Below, in pieces: positions 1-6,846 of a DNA stretch of 9,201 bases. Origin of the DNA: DATNIC01 sp035604635 (GTDB lineage: Bacteria > Vulcanimicrobiota > Vulcanimicrobiia > Vulcanimicrobiales > Vulcanimicrobiaceae); NCBI GenBank assembly GCA_035604635.1, contig DATNIC010000218.1:1-9201 (forward strand). The letters are read 5' to 3'. How positions within the stretch are numbered: position 1 is the first letter of the stretch; each line of letters opens with the position of its first letter. The notes below the pieces were generated by a model. That model saw only the letters and a list, made by a program, of their open reading frames with translations. It was not told where the DNA came from and did no database searches. Both the position numbers and the translations under genes were made by a program.

Positions 1-427
1 TGACGACGCGAATGTTGAGCGGACCGGGCGCACGCAGAATCTTGTCGGTCAGATCGATCTCGATGATCGAGGGTGCGTCACTCGCCGGATCGCTTGCACC
101 GGGGACCGGCGTCGGCGTGAAGACGAAGCGATAGGGACTCGTCGCCGGCGGTGCCGGCGTGAGCGCCGGAATCGGTGAGGGAGTTGCGAACGGCGGCGGA
201 GCGCTCACTTGGCCTTCAGGCGCGCCCGTCGGGACCGCAGTGGGCGGCGGCGTGTAGGGCGGCGGCGGCGTCAGGATGATCTGCGGCGCGGGCGACGGCG
301 CCGGCGGCGGCGTGGTTTGGGCATCGACCGAAGCAGCCCAACCGGCGATGCACGCGATGATCCCGACGACGAAGGAGACTAACCGAAGCACTGATTCAAC
401 ATTCCCGCCGGGCTGTGCATCCGACAT
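1..427 (-). CDS. Secreted proline-rich protein, partial (C-terminus beyond left edge)
   Basis: I read an open frame on the minus strand from an ATG at 427-425 to the window edge, giving 142 complete codons and no stop. A good Shine-Dalgarno (GGAGAAG, 435-429) sits 1-4 nt upstream and fixes the start. Residues 14-31 are hydrophobic (LRLVSFVVGIIACIAGW) and end in a plausible signal-peptidase site after VDA (residue 36), so export is likely. Residues 38-118 are low-complexity Pro/Thr/Ala/Ser, probably an extended linker. From about residue 119 a folded region starts (PSIIEIDLTDK, later RVV at 140-142). This start resembles the small domain of the protein at 3539-3967, suggesting a shared domain. 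I do not recognise the family and assign no function. It is divergent from the phosphorylase gene, with only 33 bp between start codons. Confidence 0.75.
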   Translation of the reverse strand, partial: MSDAQPGGNVESVLRLVSFVVGIIACIAGWAASVDAQTTPPPAPSPAPQIILTPPPPYTPPPTAVPTGAPEGQVSAPPPFATPSPIPALTPAPPATSPYRFVFTPTPVPGASDPASDAPSIIEIDLTDKILRAPGPLNIRVV

Positions 428-460
428 GCTTCTCCATTCGGCCTGCGAACTCTACAAGGA
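428..460. promoter_or_regulatory. 33-bp divergent intergenic gap
   Basis: This is the whole space between the minus-strand secreted protein (start 427) and the plus-strand phosphorylase (start 461). It holds the minus-strand Shine-Dalgarno GGAGAAG (435-429) and a plus-strand AAGGA (456-460). It is too short for two full promoters, so at least one promoter probably lies inside the opposite gene. I see no convincing -10/-35 pair. Confidence 0.5.
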
Positions 461-1747
461 ATGAACGTTGATGCGATGCGGCACATCATCGAGCGCAAAC
501 GCGACGGCGGCCGCATCGATCCCGCGCAATGGCGCGAGCTGGTCCTCGATTTCGCTCGCGGGCAGGTGGATGAAGCGCAGATGGCAGCGCTCGCAATGGC
601 GTGCGTCTTCCACGGGATCGATCACGACGAGACGGTTGCGCTGACCGCCGCTACGATCGAATCCGGAGAGCGGATCGATCTGGGGCTCGCCGACTTCGTC
701 ATCGACAAACACTCGACCGGCGGCGTCGGCGATACGGTTTCGCTCATCGTCGTCCCGGTCGTCGCGGCATGCGGCGTCCATGTCGCGAAAGTCTCGGGCC
801 GCGCGCTCGGACATACCGGCGGGACGCTCGACAAGTTCGAAGCGATCCCCGGCGTCCGCACCGAGATCGAGCCGGCGACATTTGCGGCGATCGTGCGCGA
901 CGCCGGCTGCGCGATCGCCGCGCAGAGCGACCGTTTGGTCCCCGCCGACAAAGCGCTCTATGCGCTACGCGACCGGACCGCGACGATCCCAAGCCCCGGG
1001 CTCATCACCGCCTCGATCGTCTCGAAGAAGATCGCGGCGGGCGCCGACGGGATCGTCTACGACGTGAAATGCGGGAACGGGGCGTTCATGAAGGACGCCG
1101 AGTCCGCGTGGACGCTCGCGCGGATGCTCATCGGCATAACCGAGAGTTTTGGGCGGAGCGCCGCGGCCGTGATCAGCGACATGAGCCAACCGCTCGGGCC
1201 GGTCGTCGGTTCGGGCTTGGAAGCGATCGAGGCGCGCGATTATCTGCGCGGCGAGCGCCGTGATCCGCGCTTGCACGAGTTGATCGTCACGATCGCCGGT
1301 TCGATGCTCGAGCTTGCGGGACGCGAACGCGGTGCGGTGATCGCCGCGCTCGCAGGCGAGGGACCCTACGATCGCTTCATCGCGATGACGCAGGCGCAGG
1401 GCGGTTCGCGCGCGGCGCTCGAGTCGCTGCGTCCCGCTCCGGGTGCATCCGCGGCCCGCGCCGTTGCCGACGGGTATGTCAGCGCAATCGACGCCGTGCG
1501 CATCGGCGAGCTCGCGCGCGCGATCGAGCATCGCGGCGTCCCGTGCAGCGGCATCCGGATCCTCAAGCGCATCGGCGATTCCGTACGCCGTGACGAACCG
1601 CTCGGGTACGCGATCGGCGCGACCGAAGCGGACGGGCTCACGCTGGGTGCCGCATTCTCCGTCGGGGCCGAGCGCGTGCTCGCGCCTCAGCTCGTCGTCG
1701 AGACCCTTTCGGGTTCGCTCGCCCGCTCCACGTCGGCGACCAAGTAG
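461..1747 (+). CDS. deoA: Pyrimidine-nucleoside (thymidine) phosphorylase
   Basis: Cytoplasmic salvage enzyme that splits thymidine/uridine with phosphate into base and (deoxy)ribose-1-phosphate. Its 428 residues match the usual family length. Visible motifs are KHSTGGVGD (83-91, phosphate binding) and the family signature SGRALGHTGGTLDK (112-125). By alignment to remembered E. coli thymidine phosphorylase, active-site residues are present: His84, Arg170 (YALRD), Ser185 and Lys189 (ITASIVSKK). The N-terminal helical part is about 1-70, the alpha/beta part to about 335, and the C-terminal PYNP domain about 345-410. Start choice is uncertain: AAGGA at 456-460 abuts the ATG at 461, while the ATG at 476 (MRHIIERKRDGG) fits the usual family N-terminus but has a 15-nt spacer. 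Whether it is a Pdp (broad) or DeoA (thymidine) type cannot be told from sequence alone. Its last 61 bp overlap the convergent glycosyltransferase gene. Confidence 0.95.
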   Translation: MNVDAMRHIIERKRDGGRIDPAQWRELVLDFARGQVDEAQMAALAMACVFHGIDHDETVALTAATIESGERIDLGLADFVIDKHSTGGVGDTVSLIVVPVVAACGVHVAKVSGRALGHTGGTLDKFEAIPGVRTEIEPATFAAIVRDAGCAIAAQSDRLVPADKALYALRDRTATIPSPGLITASIVSKKIAAGADGIVYDVKCGNGAFMKDAESAWTLARMLIGITESFGRSAAAVISDMSQPLGPVVGSGLEAIEARDYLRGERRDPRLHELIVTIAGSMLELAGRERGAVIAALAGEGPYDRFIAMTQAQGGSRAALESLRPAPGASAARAVADGYVSAIDAVRIGELARAIEHRGVPCSGIRILKRIGDSVRRDEPLGYAIGATEADGLTLGAAFSVGAERVLAPQLVVETLSGSLARSTSATK

Positions 1748-2643
1748 AGCGGACGGCCTTTGATCTCGTCGTAGATCCGCCCGACGTACTCGCCGAGGAT
1801 CCCGATCCCGATCAGCTGCACGCCGCCCAAGAACAAGATCGCAAAGATCGTCGACGTGTAGCCGGGCAAGTTGTAGCCGGTGAAGAGCCGCAAGAGCACC
1901 TCGTAGATGCCGACCGCGAACGCGACGATGCTGGTCACGAAACCCAGCAACGACGCCAGCCGCAGCGGAACATCCGAAAACGAGGTTACGCCGTCGAGCG
2001 CAAAGCGCAGCATCTTCGAGAGCGGATACTTCGTCGCACCCGAGAATCGCGTGTCGCGATCGTACTCGATCCCGATTTGATTGAAGCCGACCCAGCTCAC
2101 GAGGCCGCGCAAGAAGCGGTGGCGCTCGCGCGAGCGTCCGAGCGAATCGACGACGCGGCGGCTCATCAAGCGAAAATCGCCGGTGTCGAGCGGGATGTCG
2201 ACCTTCGTCAAGCGCCGGACGGCGCGGTAGAACATCCGGGCCGTGACGCGTTTGAAAAAGCTCTCGCCTTTGCGCGAACGGCGGATCGCGTAAACGACGT
2301 CGTAGCCCTCGCGCCACTTGGCGATGAACTCGACGATCAGCTCGGGCGGGTCTTGCAGATCGCCGTCCATCAAGATGATCGCATCGCCGCGAGCCAAATC
2401 CAGACCGGCCGTCGCCGCGAGCTGGTGCCCGAAGTTTCGCGAGAGATTGACGATGATGATTTCGCGGATTTCACGCGCCAGGCGGCGCAGTGCCGCCAGC
2501 GTCCCGTCCTTGCTCCCGTCGTTGACGAAGATCAGCTCGTATGCCGGCCGGCCGTCGACGGATGCCATGATCCGTGCGACGCGCCGAGCGAGCTCTTCGA
2601 CGTTCCCTTCTTCGTTGTAAACGGGGACGACGATGCTGATCAT
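1687..2643 (-). CDS. DPM1/GtrB/ArnC-type polyprenyl-phosphate glycosyltransferase (GT2)
   Basis: Inner-membrane glycosyltransferase expected to move a sugar from a nucleotide donor to undecaprenyl phosphate, with the active site in the cytoplasm. The 318-residue protein starts MISIVVPVYNEEGNVEEL, the classic GT2 opening. FVNDGSKDGT (39-48) is the nucleotide-binding loop. MDGDLQDPPE (92-101) carries the DXD-like metal site, and DTGDFRLMSRR (153-163) is the conserved acceptor/catalytic region. Two membrane helices follow (about 229-253 and 264-287), then the GEYVGRIYDEIKGRPLY end typical of the GtrB/DPM1-like branch. The ATG at 2643 overlaps the upstream stop as ATGA (2640-2643). No Shine-Dalgarno is evident, so translational coupling is likely. 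A longer in-frame extension upstream has no family similarity and was discarded. The sugar is unknown: glucose, mannose, galactose or L-Ara4FN are all possible. Confidence 0.93.
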   Translation of the reverse strand: MISIVVPVYNEEGNVEELARRVARIMASVDGRPAYELIFVNDGSKDGTLAALRRLAREIREIIIVNLSRNFGHQLAATAGLDLARGDAIILMDGDLQDPPELIVEFIAKWREGYDVVYAIRRSRKGESFFKRVTARMFYRAVRRLTKVDIPLDTGDFRLMSRRVVDSLGRSRERHRFLRGLVSWVGFNQIGIEYDRDTRFSGATKYPLSKMLRFALDGVTSFSDVPLRLASLLGFVTSIVAFAVGIYEVLLRLFTGYNLPGYTSTIFAILFLGGVQLIGIGILGEYVGRIYDEIKGRPLYLVADVERASEPERVSTTS

Positions 2644-3596
2644 GTCAGCCGTTCGCGGACAGCTTGCCAGAAGAGCGGGAAGAGCAGCTCGTGATGGCCG
2701 GTAAAGGAGTAGCCCCGGCCGTTCGTCCCGATATGCGGCCGGCGCACGACGTTGGTCGAGGGGCGGTACTGCCGAATGAAATCGAAATCGGCCGTCGTGA
2801 AGTCGCCGCGCGCGCCCAAGTTCCGCGCGGTGCTCACGGCCTTGAGAAAAATTTCGGGCAGGACGACCGCCGAGCCGAAATTCAGATAAACGCCGCCGTC
2901 GAGCAGATCCGAGACGATCGAGCACAGGACGCGAAAGTCGTACATCGCGCCGGCTCCAAGCTTGGCGCCGTCGGCATTCGGATGGGCGTGCACGATGTCG
3001 GTGCCGACGGCGATGGCGACGCATAAGGAGCGGTCCGCGCTCGCACAGGTCGCGAGGATCGACGTCGCCGCGTTCGGCGCCTTCGCATCCAGGAGCGCTT
3101 CACCGAGCGCCCGGCCGATCCCCAACTTTGGAGCGTCGCGATTGACGGCACCTAATATAAAGTCGGCCGTTTGGGCCGACATCCCGAATGTCCCATCGCC
3201 GAGCGATGCATCGACGTCTTCGGATGTTTTCCCGACCAGTGCAAGCTCGACGTCGTGAATCGTCACCGAACCGTTGGAAAGGACGGCCGTGACGATCCCT
3301 TCGCGGACGAGATCGCAAAGAATGGGAGACAAGCCAACCTTAATGACGTGGCCGCCCATCCCGACGAGCACCGGTCGCCCGCCGCGGATCGCTTGCGCGG
3401 TTCGGTCGACGAGCTCATGCAGCGCTGCACCGGCTAGGATGTTTGGAAGCGCGTCGAACCACCCAGCGAATGAGGCTCCTGCCGCAGTCGATCGCGCGAC
3501 ATCCGCTTGCGCGACTTTTGAGGGCCGCTCGTCAAGGGATGTTGTGCGCAAGCGTGTCACGTCAATCGGTCGGTAGCGCATGCTGCATACTTGCAT
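2640..3596 (-). CDS. Deoxyhypusine synthase-like conserved protein
   Basis: A 318-residue cytoplasmic protein that I place, from remembered family patterns, in a bacterial branch of the deoxyhypusine synthase (DHS)-like NAD-binding fold. Conserved-looking blocks are MRYRPIDV (6-13), GMGGHVIKVGLSP (79-91), SNGSVTIHDVELAL (107-120), GDGTFGMS (133-140), AVGTDIVHAHPNADG (196-210), GSAVVLPEIFLKA (241-253), FDFIRQYRPSTNVVRRP (271-287) and TGHHELLFPL (299-308). True DHS uses a lysine in a PDEAVSWGK-type motif; Lys252 in PEIFLKA may be the counterpart, but this is a guess. No eIF5A substrate is expected in bacteria, so the reaction is unknown; polyamine chemistry is one option. The start could be ATG 3596 (weak AGG upstream) or ATG 3581, which begins at MRYRPIDV. 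The gene is coupled by ATGA to the glycosyltransferase. Its 5' end overlaps the divergent gene at 3539. Confidence 0.8.
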   Translation of the reverse strand: MQVCSMRYRPIDVTRLRTTSLDERPSKVAQADVARSTAAGASFAGWFDALPNILAGAALHELVDRTAQAIRGGRPVLVGMGGHVIKVGLSPILCDLVREGIVTAVLSNGSVTIHDVELALVGKTSEDVDASLGDGTFGMSAQTADFILGAVNRDAPKLGIGRALGEALLDAKAPNAATSILATCASADRSLCVAIAVGTDIVHAHPNADGAKLGAGAMYDFRVLCSIVSDLLDGGVYLNFGSAVVLPEIFLKAVSTARNLGARGDFTTADFDFIRQYRPSTNVVRRPHIGTNGRGYSFTGHHELLFPLFWQAVRERLT

Positions 3597-3967
3597 TTAC
3601 CTGGTGGTTTTTCCCCGGCATCTTCTCGCATCCCACGCCGACGCCCGCAGTCCAGCCGACGCCGAAGGCCGCGGCGACGCACGTGCCCCCGCAAATCCTG
3701 CGCGTCGATCTTTCTAAATCGGACATCGGGGCCGGCGACTACGTCACCGGGGAAGTGGTGACGAGCGACAACGTCGCGAGCGTCAAAGTCCTGCTCATCG
3801 GTCAAACGATCGACCTCACGCGTAAGCGCACCGGTCACTTCCCGATCTACTTTACGGTTCCGACTCCCGTGCCGTTCTTCTTCAAAGGACCGCAGTCGGT
3901 CGAATTCGTTGCGCGCAACGCGACCGGCGAGCGGGTCTCAAAGACGATCAGCTTCCGCGTCCATTAG
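3539..3967 (+). CDS. Small membrane-anchored or secreted protein with Pro/Thr linker and beta-rich domain
   Basis: A 142-residue protein when started at ATG 3539. Other possible starts are GTG 3554, ATG 3470 and TTG 3443; the longer two read opposite conserved DHS-like codons and are less likely. AAGGG lies directly before ATG 3539. Residues 10-29 (SVGSACCILAFTWWFFPGIF) form a signal anchor or signal peptide, followed by a Pro/Thr-rich linker (31-50). The rest (51-142) is an alternating hydrophobic pattern suggesting a small beta-sandwich: QILRVDLSKSDI, YVTGEVVTSDNVASVKVLL, FPIYFTVPTPVPFFFKG, VEFVARNATGERVSKTISFRV. Its opening matches residues 119-142 of the left-edge secreted protein. The family is not recognised and no function is assigned. 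Its 5' end overlaps the DHS-like gene head-to-head by 43-58 bp, and its stop overlaps the convergent CBM20-like gene by 4 bp. Confidence 0.7.
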   Translation: MLCASVSRQSVGSACCILAFTWWFFPGIFSHPTPTPAVQPTPKAAATHVPPQILRVDLSKSDIGAGDYVTGEVVTSDNVASVKVLLIGQTIDLTRKRTGHFPIYFTVPTPVPFFFKGPQSVEFVARNATGERVSKTISFRVH

Positions 3968-4974
3968 CGGCTCGCGGCCGGACCCCGAACGCCGTTTGGC
4001 GGCGCGGGGCCGATGCCGGGCGGGAGAGTTTTCACCGGATAGGGTGCGATGCCGGCCGGCGGCGTCGGCAAGTTCAATATCCCACTGGGATTGTATGGTG
4101 TGGGGATGCTTCCCGGGCCGATGTTCTGAATGCCCTGTCCGAGCGATTCGTCTTTCCAGTGATAGACGATATCGTCGCGCCGAAGCGCATCGGATTCGCG
4201 CACCGAGAACGTGCGCGGAGGATCGTCGAGACCGTCGCGGCCGATTTCGATCGTGCGGAAGTTGCCGCGGTCGTATTTGTAGCGGAAGTACGTGCCCGAT
4301 GCGAACGACGTCGTTGCCCGATAATGCAAGGCGTCGATGCGCGTCATGAGGATCGCTCGCGGATCCCAATTCGCGACGTCGGTTGTGATGTAGACGCTGT
4401 CGGTCAAGGGGGTCGACGGCGGGACTTGCACGACGAACGTCACCGCGACGGCTTTCCCGGTCGTCGGCGGCCCCTGGTATCCGCTCGGCAGCCGCTGGTC
4501 GGTATTCGGCGTCAGGGTTGACTGTGAGACGGCAAATTTTTGAACCTGTTCGTAGGCTTGCCGGTTATCGTAGTCTTGCGCCGGTTTGATGACACGCTTC
4601 GAAACGGCGAGCTCGACGATGCGCCCCGTGGTCTTGTCGAATGACGCGTCGGCGTACATGCGGGAGGTGGGGAGCTGGCTCACCGTTTCCTTTGTCGTGT
4701 AGTCGACGATCTTCGCGTTGGGGTCGAGCTTGAAGCCGTCGCCCGTGGTGAAGAACACGTAGCCCCTCTCGACGTCGAGCAGTTGGCCGGCATAGCGAAC
4801 CACCACTTGGTTGGGACCCGGAGTAACCGCCGGCCTCCCATTCGGCCCAAGCGGGATCACGCGCAGGACCGGCGCGGGGCTCGAGCCGGGCGCAGCGTTC
4901 GACTGTGCCCGCGAGGCCGAGGCATAGAGCGTCGCGAGGATCACGCTAACGAGGAGGCTTGCAAGTAGTCTCAT
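3964..4974 (-). CDS. Exported protein with CBM20-like (starch-binding-type) domain
   Basis: A 336-residue protein with a clear signal peptide (MRLLASLLVSVILATLYASASRA, cleavage about residue 23). It is therefore expected in the periplasm or at the outer membrane. Residues about 55-150 form an unrecognised domain (VVVRYAGQLLDVERGYVFFTTGDGF onward). Residues about 174-275 resemble CBM20/CBM48-like beta-sandwiches: VAVTFVVQVPPSTP, VYITTDVANWDP, FASGTYFRYKYDRG and DPPRTFSV match the VtF..., ...NWDP..., ...GT.f.YKY... and ...R.f.v pattern. The tail (287-336) is Pro/Gly-rich. No catalytic domain is visible, so a glycan-binding or structural role is inferred. ATG 4974 overlaps the stop of the barrel gene as ATGA, so the two are probably co-translated. 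The long in-frame extension upstream lies in the barrel gene and was rejected. Confidence 0.82.
   Translation of the reverse strand: MRLLASLLVSVILATLYASASRAQSNAAPGSSPAPVLRVIPLGPNGRPAVTPGPNQVVVRYAGQLLDVERGYVFFTTGDGFKLDPNAKIVDYTTKETVSQLPTSRMYADASFDKTTGRIVELAVSKRVIKPAQDYDNRQAYEQVQKFAVSQSTLTPNTDQRLPSGYQGPPTTGKAVAVTFVVQVPPSTPLTDSVYITTDVANWDPRAILMTRIDALHYRATTSFASGTYFRYKYDRGNFRTIEIGRDGLDDPPRTFSVRESDALRRDDIVYHWKDESLGQGIQNIGPGSIPTPYNPSGILNLPTPPAGIAPYPVKTLPPGIGPAPPNGVRGPAASR
3980..4011 (+). terminator. GC-rich hairpin 12 nt after the stop of the 3539-3967 gene (possible terminator)
   Basis: The arms GGaCCCCG (3980-3987) and CGGGGCC (4005-4011) pair with one bulged A. An inner stem CGCC/GGCG (3990-3993 / 3998-4001) closes a GTTT loop. 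No T-tract follows on the plus strand, so it is not a standard intrinsic terminator. It also lies inside the C-terminal coding region of the minus-strand CBM20-like gene, where proline/glycine-rich GC codons can form stems by chance. Confidence 0.25.
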
Positions 4975-6779
4975 GGCCCGAATTGGATCAGCATGTATGG
5001 CGCCCACTTCGCTCCATACCAGTTGAAATAGTACGGCCTCCCAACCTCCACCGAGAGCTGCGGGGTGAGGCGCACTTTGAGGTCCGCATTGAAGTAGTTC
5101 GGCGGGCGTCCGGAGATGACGCCGATCGGCGGCGGAAAGTCCGTGTAGTGTTGATAGTTGAGGCTGAGGGCCATCGCAGGCCTCGGCGTGTACGAGAGCA
5201 GGTACGACATGGTTCGAGACGTTGCCAACCCCCGGAACGCCGCATAGCCGGTGTCGGGCAGCCCCGTCGCCGGATTCACGGGCGTCGACGGCGGATAGAT
5301 CGCGAGCTTCTGCGAACCGGCGTAGTCGCCGGCATTGACGTTTTGATAGGTGACCGAGAATGCCGCCTTGGTTCCGATGAGCCTTGAGATCGAGCCGGTC
5401 GTCGTGGTGGTGTTCAGGTAGTGCGGTAGGCTGTAGAACGTCCGCTGCATGTCGAAGCTGCCGACGAGGTACGTATCCTTGAACAGCTTGATCGACGTCG
5501 TGTAGAGCGTCCCGCCGAGCCACGTCGACCATAAATTCGTGTAGGGCGTCCCCGCAAAGCTGCCCAGACCGTAGGTGTCGTTGTAGACGGCGCCGCCTGA
5601 GCGCAGGCGAAAGGTCAGGGGAAAAAGGCCGATCCGATGATCGAAGCCGATCCAATCGAGCTCGACGCTGGAGGGGTGATCCGGATCGACGGGCGGCACG
5701 CTGTTTGCGATGGACGCGGCATACGTGTTGTACACGACCTTCGTAAACGAATTGTGCAGCGCGGTCGTCGCCGTGAAGGAGCCGAACCATGCGGCATTGG
5801 CCGGCGTCGTCCATCCGTATTGCGAGAGGTTGATCTGCTGGAAGGTGTCGAGCTGGAACTTCGGGCCGATTTTCGTCGAAGCAAGGAGATTGTATTGCTT
5901 GCTGAACTGCGTGAACGGATTGACCGAAGCGACGGCGTACGCGTTGTCCCAGGCGAAGTGCTGCTCGAATGCGCCGTAGGTGCCGATGTTGTTCGGGCCG
6001 CCGTCGTAACGGAGGTGCAACGTCGAGTACCACCACCGTCCGCCCGCGAACGGGTACCCGACGTCGGCGGCGGCCCCTACGAGTGAGTTCTGACGAAAGT
6101 TGATGTTGTTGGAGAAATTGAAGTAGATCTGTCCGCCGGGCGCTTTGAAGCCGAGGACGTGGACCTCGGTGCCCTTGAACAGCAGTGCGTCGCGCGGCCA
6201 GATCACGGCGGCCGTTGCGTTCAGGAAGACGGCGGTGCCGTTCGTGTCCGGGAACATGAACGCGTCGTACGGTATCTCCCGCCCTAAATACGGAACGGCG
6301 TAGTTGCCGCTGAGAAACGTCCAGCGGTCCGGCTCGTCGAAGACCGGAAGAAAATAGCCGCGCCCGTCATCCATGTTCTCCGCAAACGCGGCACCGTCGT
6401 ATTGAACGTCCTTGGCGGCAATATGGACGTGTCCCGCGACGAGAAAGCGATTGAGGCGGAGATCGGTCGAAAACGTGTCACCCGTAACCAAGGTGCCGTC
6501 GCTCATCTGAACGCGCACGTGTCCGTTGGCTTCGATGACGTACCGATTCCAATAGAAGTCGATCGAGTCCGCATCGAGGTTGACGCGGGAAAACGGCGCT
6601 GCCGTGGGCATCACGTATGGATTGACGGTCGGCGTCGCCTCCGGGGCAGCCGCAGGCGGTGACGATGTCGCCGCAGCGCCGGGGGCCAGCGCGGGCGCCG
6701 GCTGTGCAACGACCGCGAACGCACTCAAGAACGAAAGGGCAAGCGCGAAGAGAGCGCCGCTCAACAGCTTGAAAGTCAC
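4971..6779 (-). CDS. OstA/LptD-like outer-membrane beta-barrel protein
   Basis: A 602-residue exported protein. From the GTG at 6779 it begins VTFKLLSGALFALALSFLSAFAVVA, a good signal peptide (cleavage about residue 25), then an Ala/Pro linker (26-62). Residues about 66-140 look like one OstA/LptA-type beta-jellyroll repeat: VNLDADSIDFYWNRYVIEA, GHVRVQMSDGTLVTGD, LNRFLVAGHVHI. The remaining roughly 390 residues are amphipathic beta-strands rich in Tyr, Phe, Trp, Asn and Gly and end MLIQFGP, as expected for an outer-membrane barrel. LptD itself is usually larger (about 700-800 residues), so this may be a short LptD or a related transporter for another glycan or lipid. No Shine-Dalgarno precedes the GTG; it was chosen because no Met codon lies near and the signal peptide starts there. 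The gene is coupled to the downstream CBM20-like gene and divergent from deoB. Confidence 0.82.
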   Translation of the reverse strand: MTFKLLSGALFALALSFLSAFAVVAQPAPALAPGAAATSSPPAAAPEATPTVNPYVMPTAAPFSRVNLDADSIDFYWNRYVIEANGHVRVQMSDGTLVTGDTFSTDLRLNRFLVAGHVHIAAKDVQYDGAAFAENMDDGRGYFLPVFDEPDRWTFLSGNYAVPYLGREIPYDAFMFPDTNGTAVFLNATAAVIWPRDALLFKGTEVHVLGFKAPGGQIYFNFSNNINFRQNSLVGAAADVGYPFAGGRWWYSTLHLRYDGGPNNIGTYGAFEQHFAWDNAYAVASVNPFTQFSKQYNLLASTKIGPKFQLDTFQQINLSQYGWTTPANAAWFGSFTATTALHNSFTKVVYNTYAASIANSVPPVDPDHPSSVELDWIGFDHRIGLFPLTFRLRSGGAVYNDTYGLGSFAGTPYTNLWSTWLGGTLYTTSIKLFKDTYLVGSFDMQRTFYSLPHYLNTTTTTGSISRLIGTKAAFSVTYQNVNAGDYAGSQKLAIYPPSTPVNPATGLPDTGYAAFRGLATSRTMSYLLSYTPRPAMALSLNYQHYTDFPPPIGVISGRPPNYFNADLKVRLTPQLSVEVGRPYYFNWYGAKWAPYMLIQFGP

Positions 6780-6846
6780 GTGAGCGTGTTCGTTCGTCGT
6801 TGCGGCGGAAGGCCTTGCTTTCGGAGGACCAGAACCGCCGGAGGCG
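6780..6846. promoter_or_regulatory. 67-bp divergent intergenic region
   Basis: This is the space between the barrel gene (minus, GTG 6779) and phosphopentomutase (plus, ATG 6847). It contains GGAGGA (6823-6828) and GGAGG (6840-6844), the latter 2 nt before the deoB start. I see no convincing -10/-35 pair for either direction; promoters for both units are expected here or just inside the genes. Confidence 0.5.

Noticed and set aside
120..310. GC-rich repetitive stretch considered as a tandem repeat or regulatory element
   Set aside because: It is explained by runs of Pro/Ala/Thr codons in the secreted protein's linker; there is no regular repeat unit.
276..464. Small plus-strand open frame of 62 codons
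   Set aside because: It is antisense to the Pro-rich secreted protein; its Gly-rich start is the complement of proline codons.
965..2317. Long minus-strand open frame of 450 codons
   Set aside because: It lies antisense to the phosphorylase and out of frame with the glycosyltransferase. The translation is Arg-rich with no family motif, a typical GC-rich shadow frame.
2644..3024. Upstream in-frame extension of the glycosyltransferase
   Set aside because: It overlaps the DHS-like gene in another frame, is Arg-rich, and the GT2 fold begins exactly at MISIVVPVYN.
3150..3165. AT-rich TAATATAAAG considered as a -10 promoter element
   Set aside because: It lies in the middle of the DHS-like coding region with no gene starting nearby and no matching -35.
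4975..6036. Upstream in-frame extension of the CBM20-like gene
   Set aside because: It lies within the barrel gene in another frame; a signal peptide starts cleanly at 4974.
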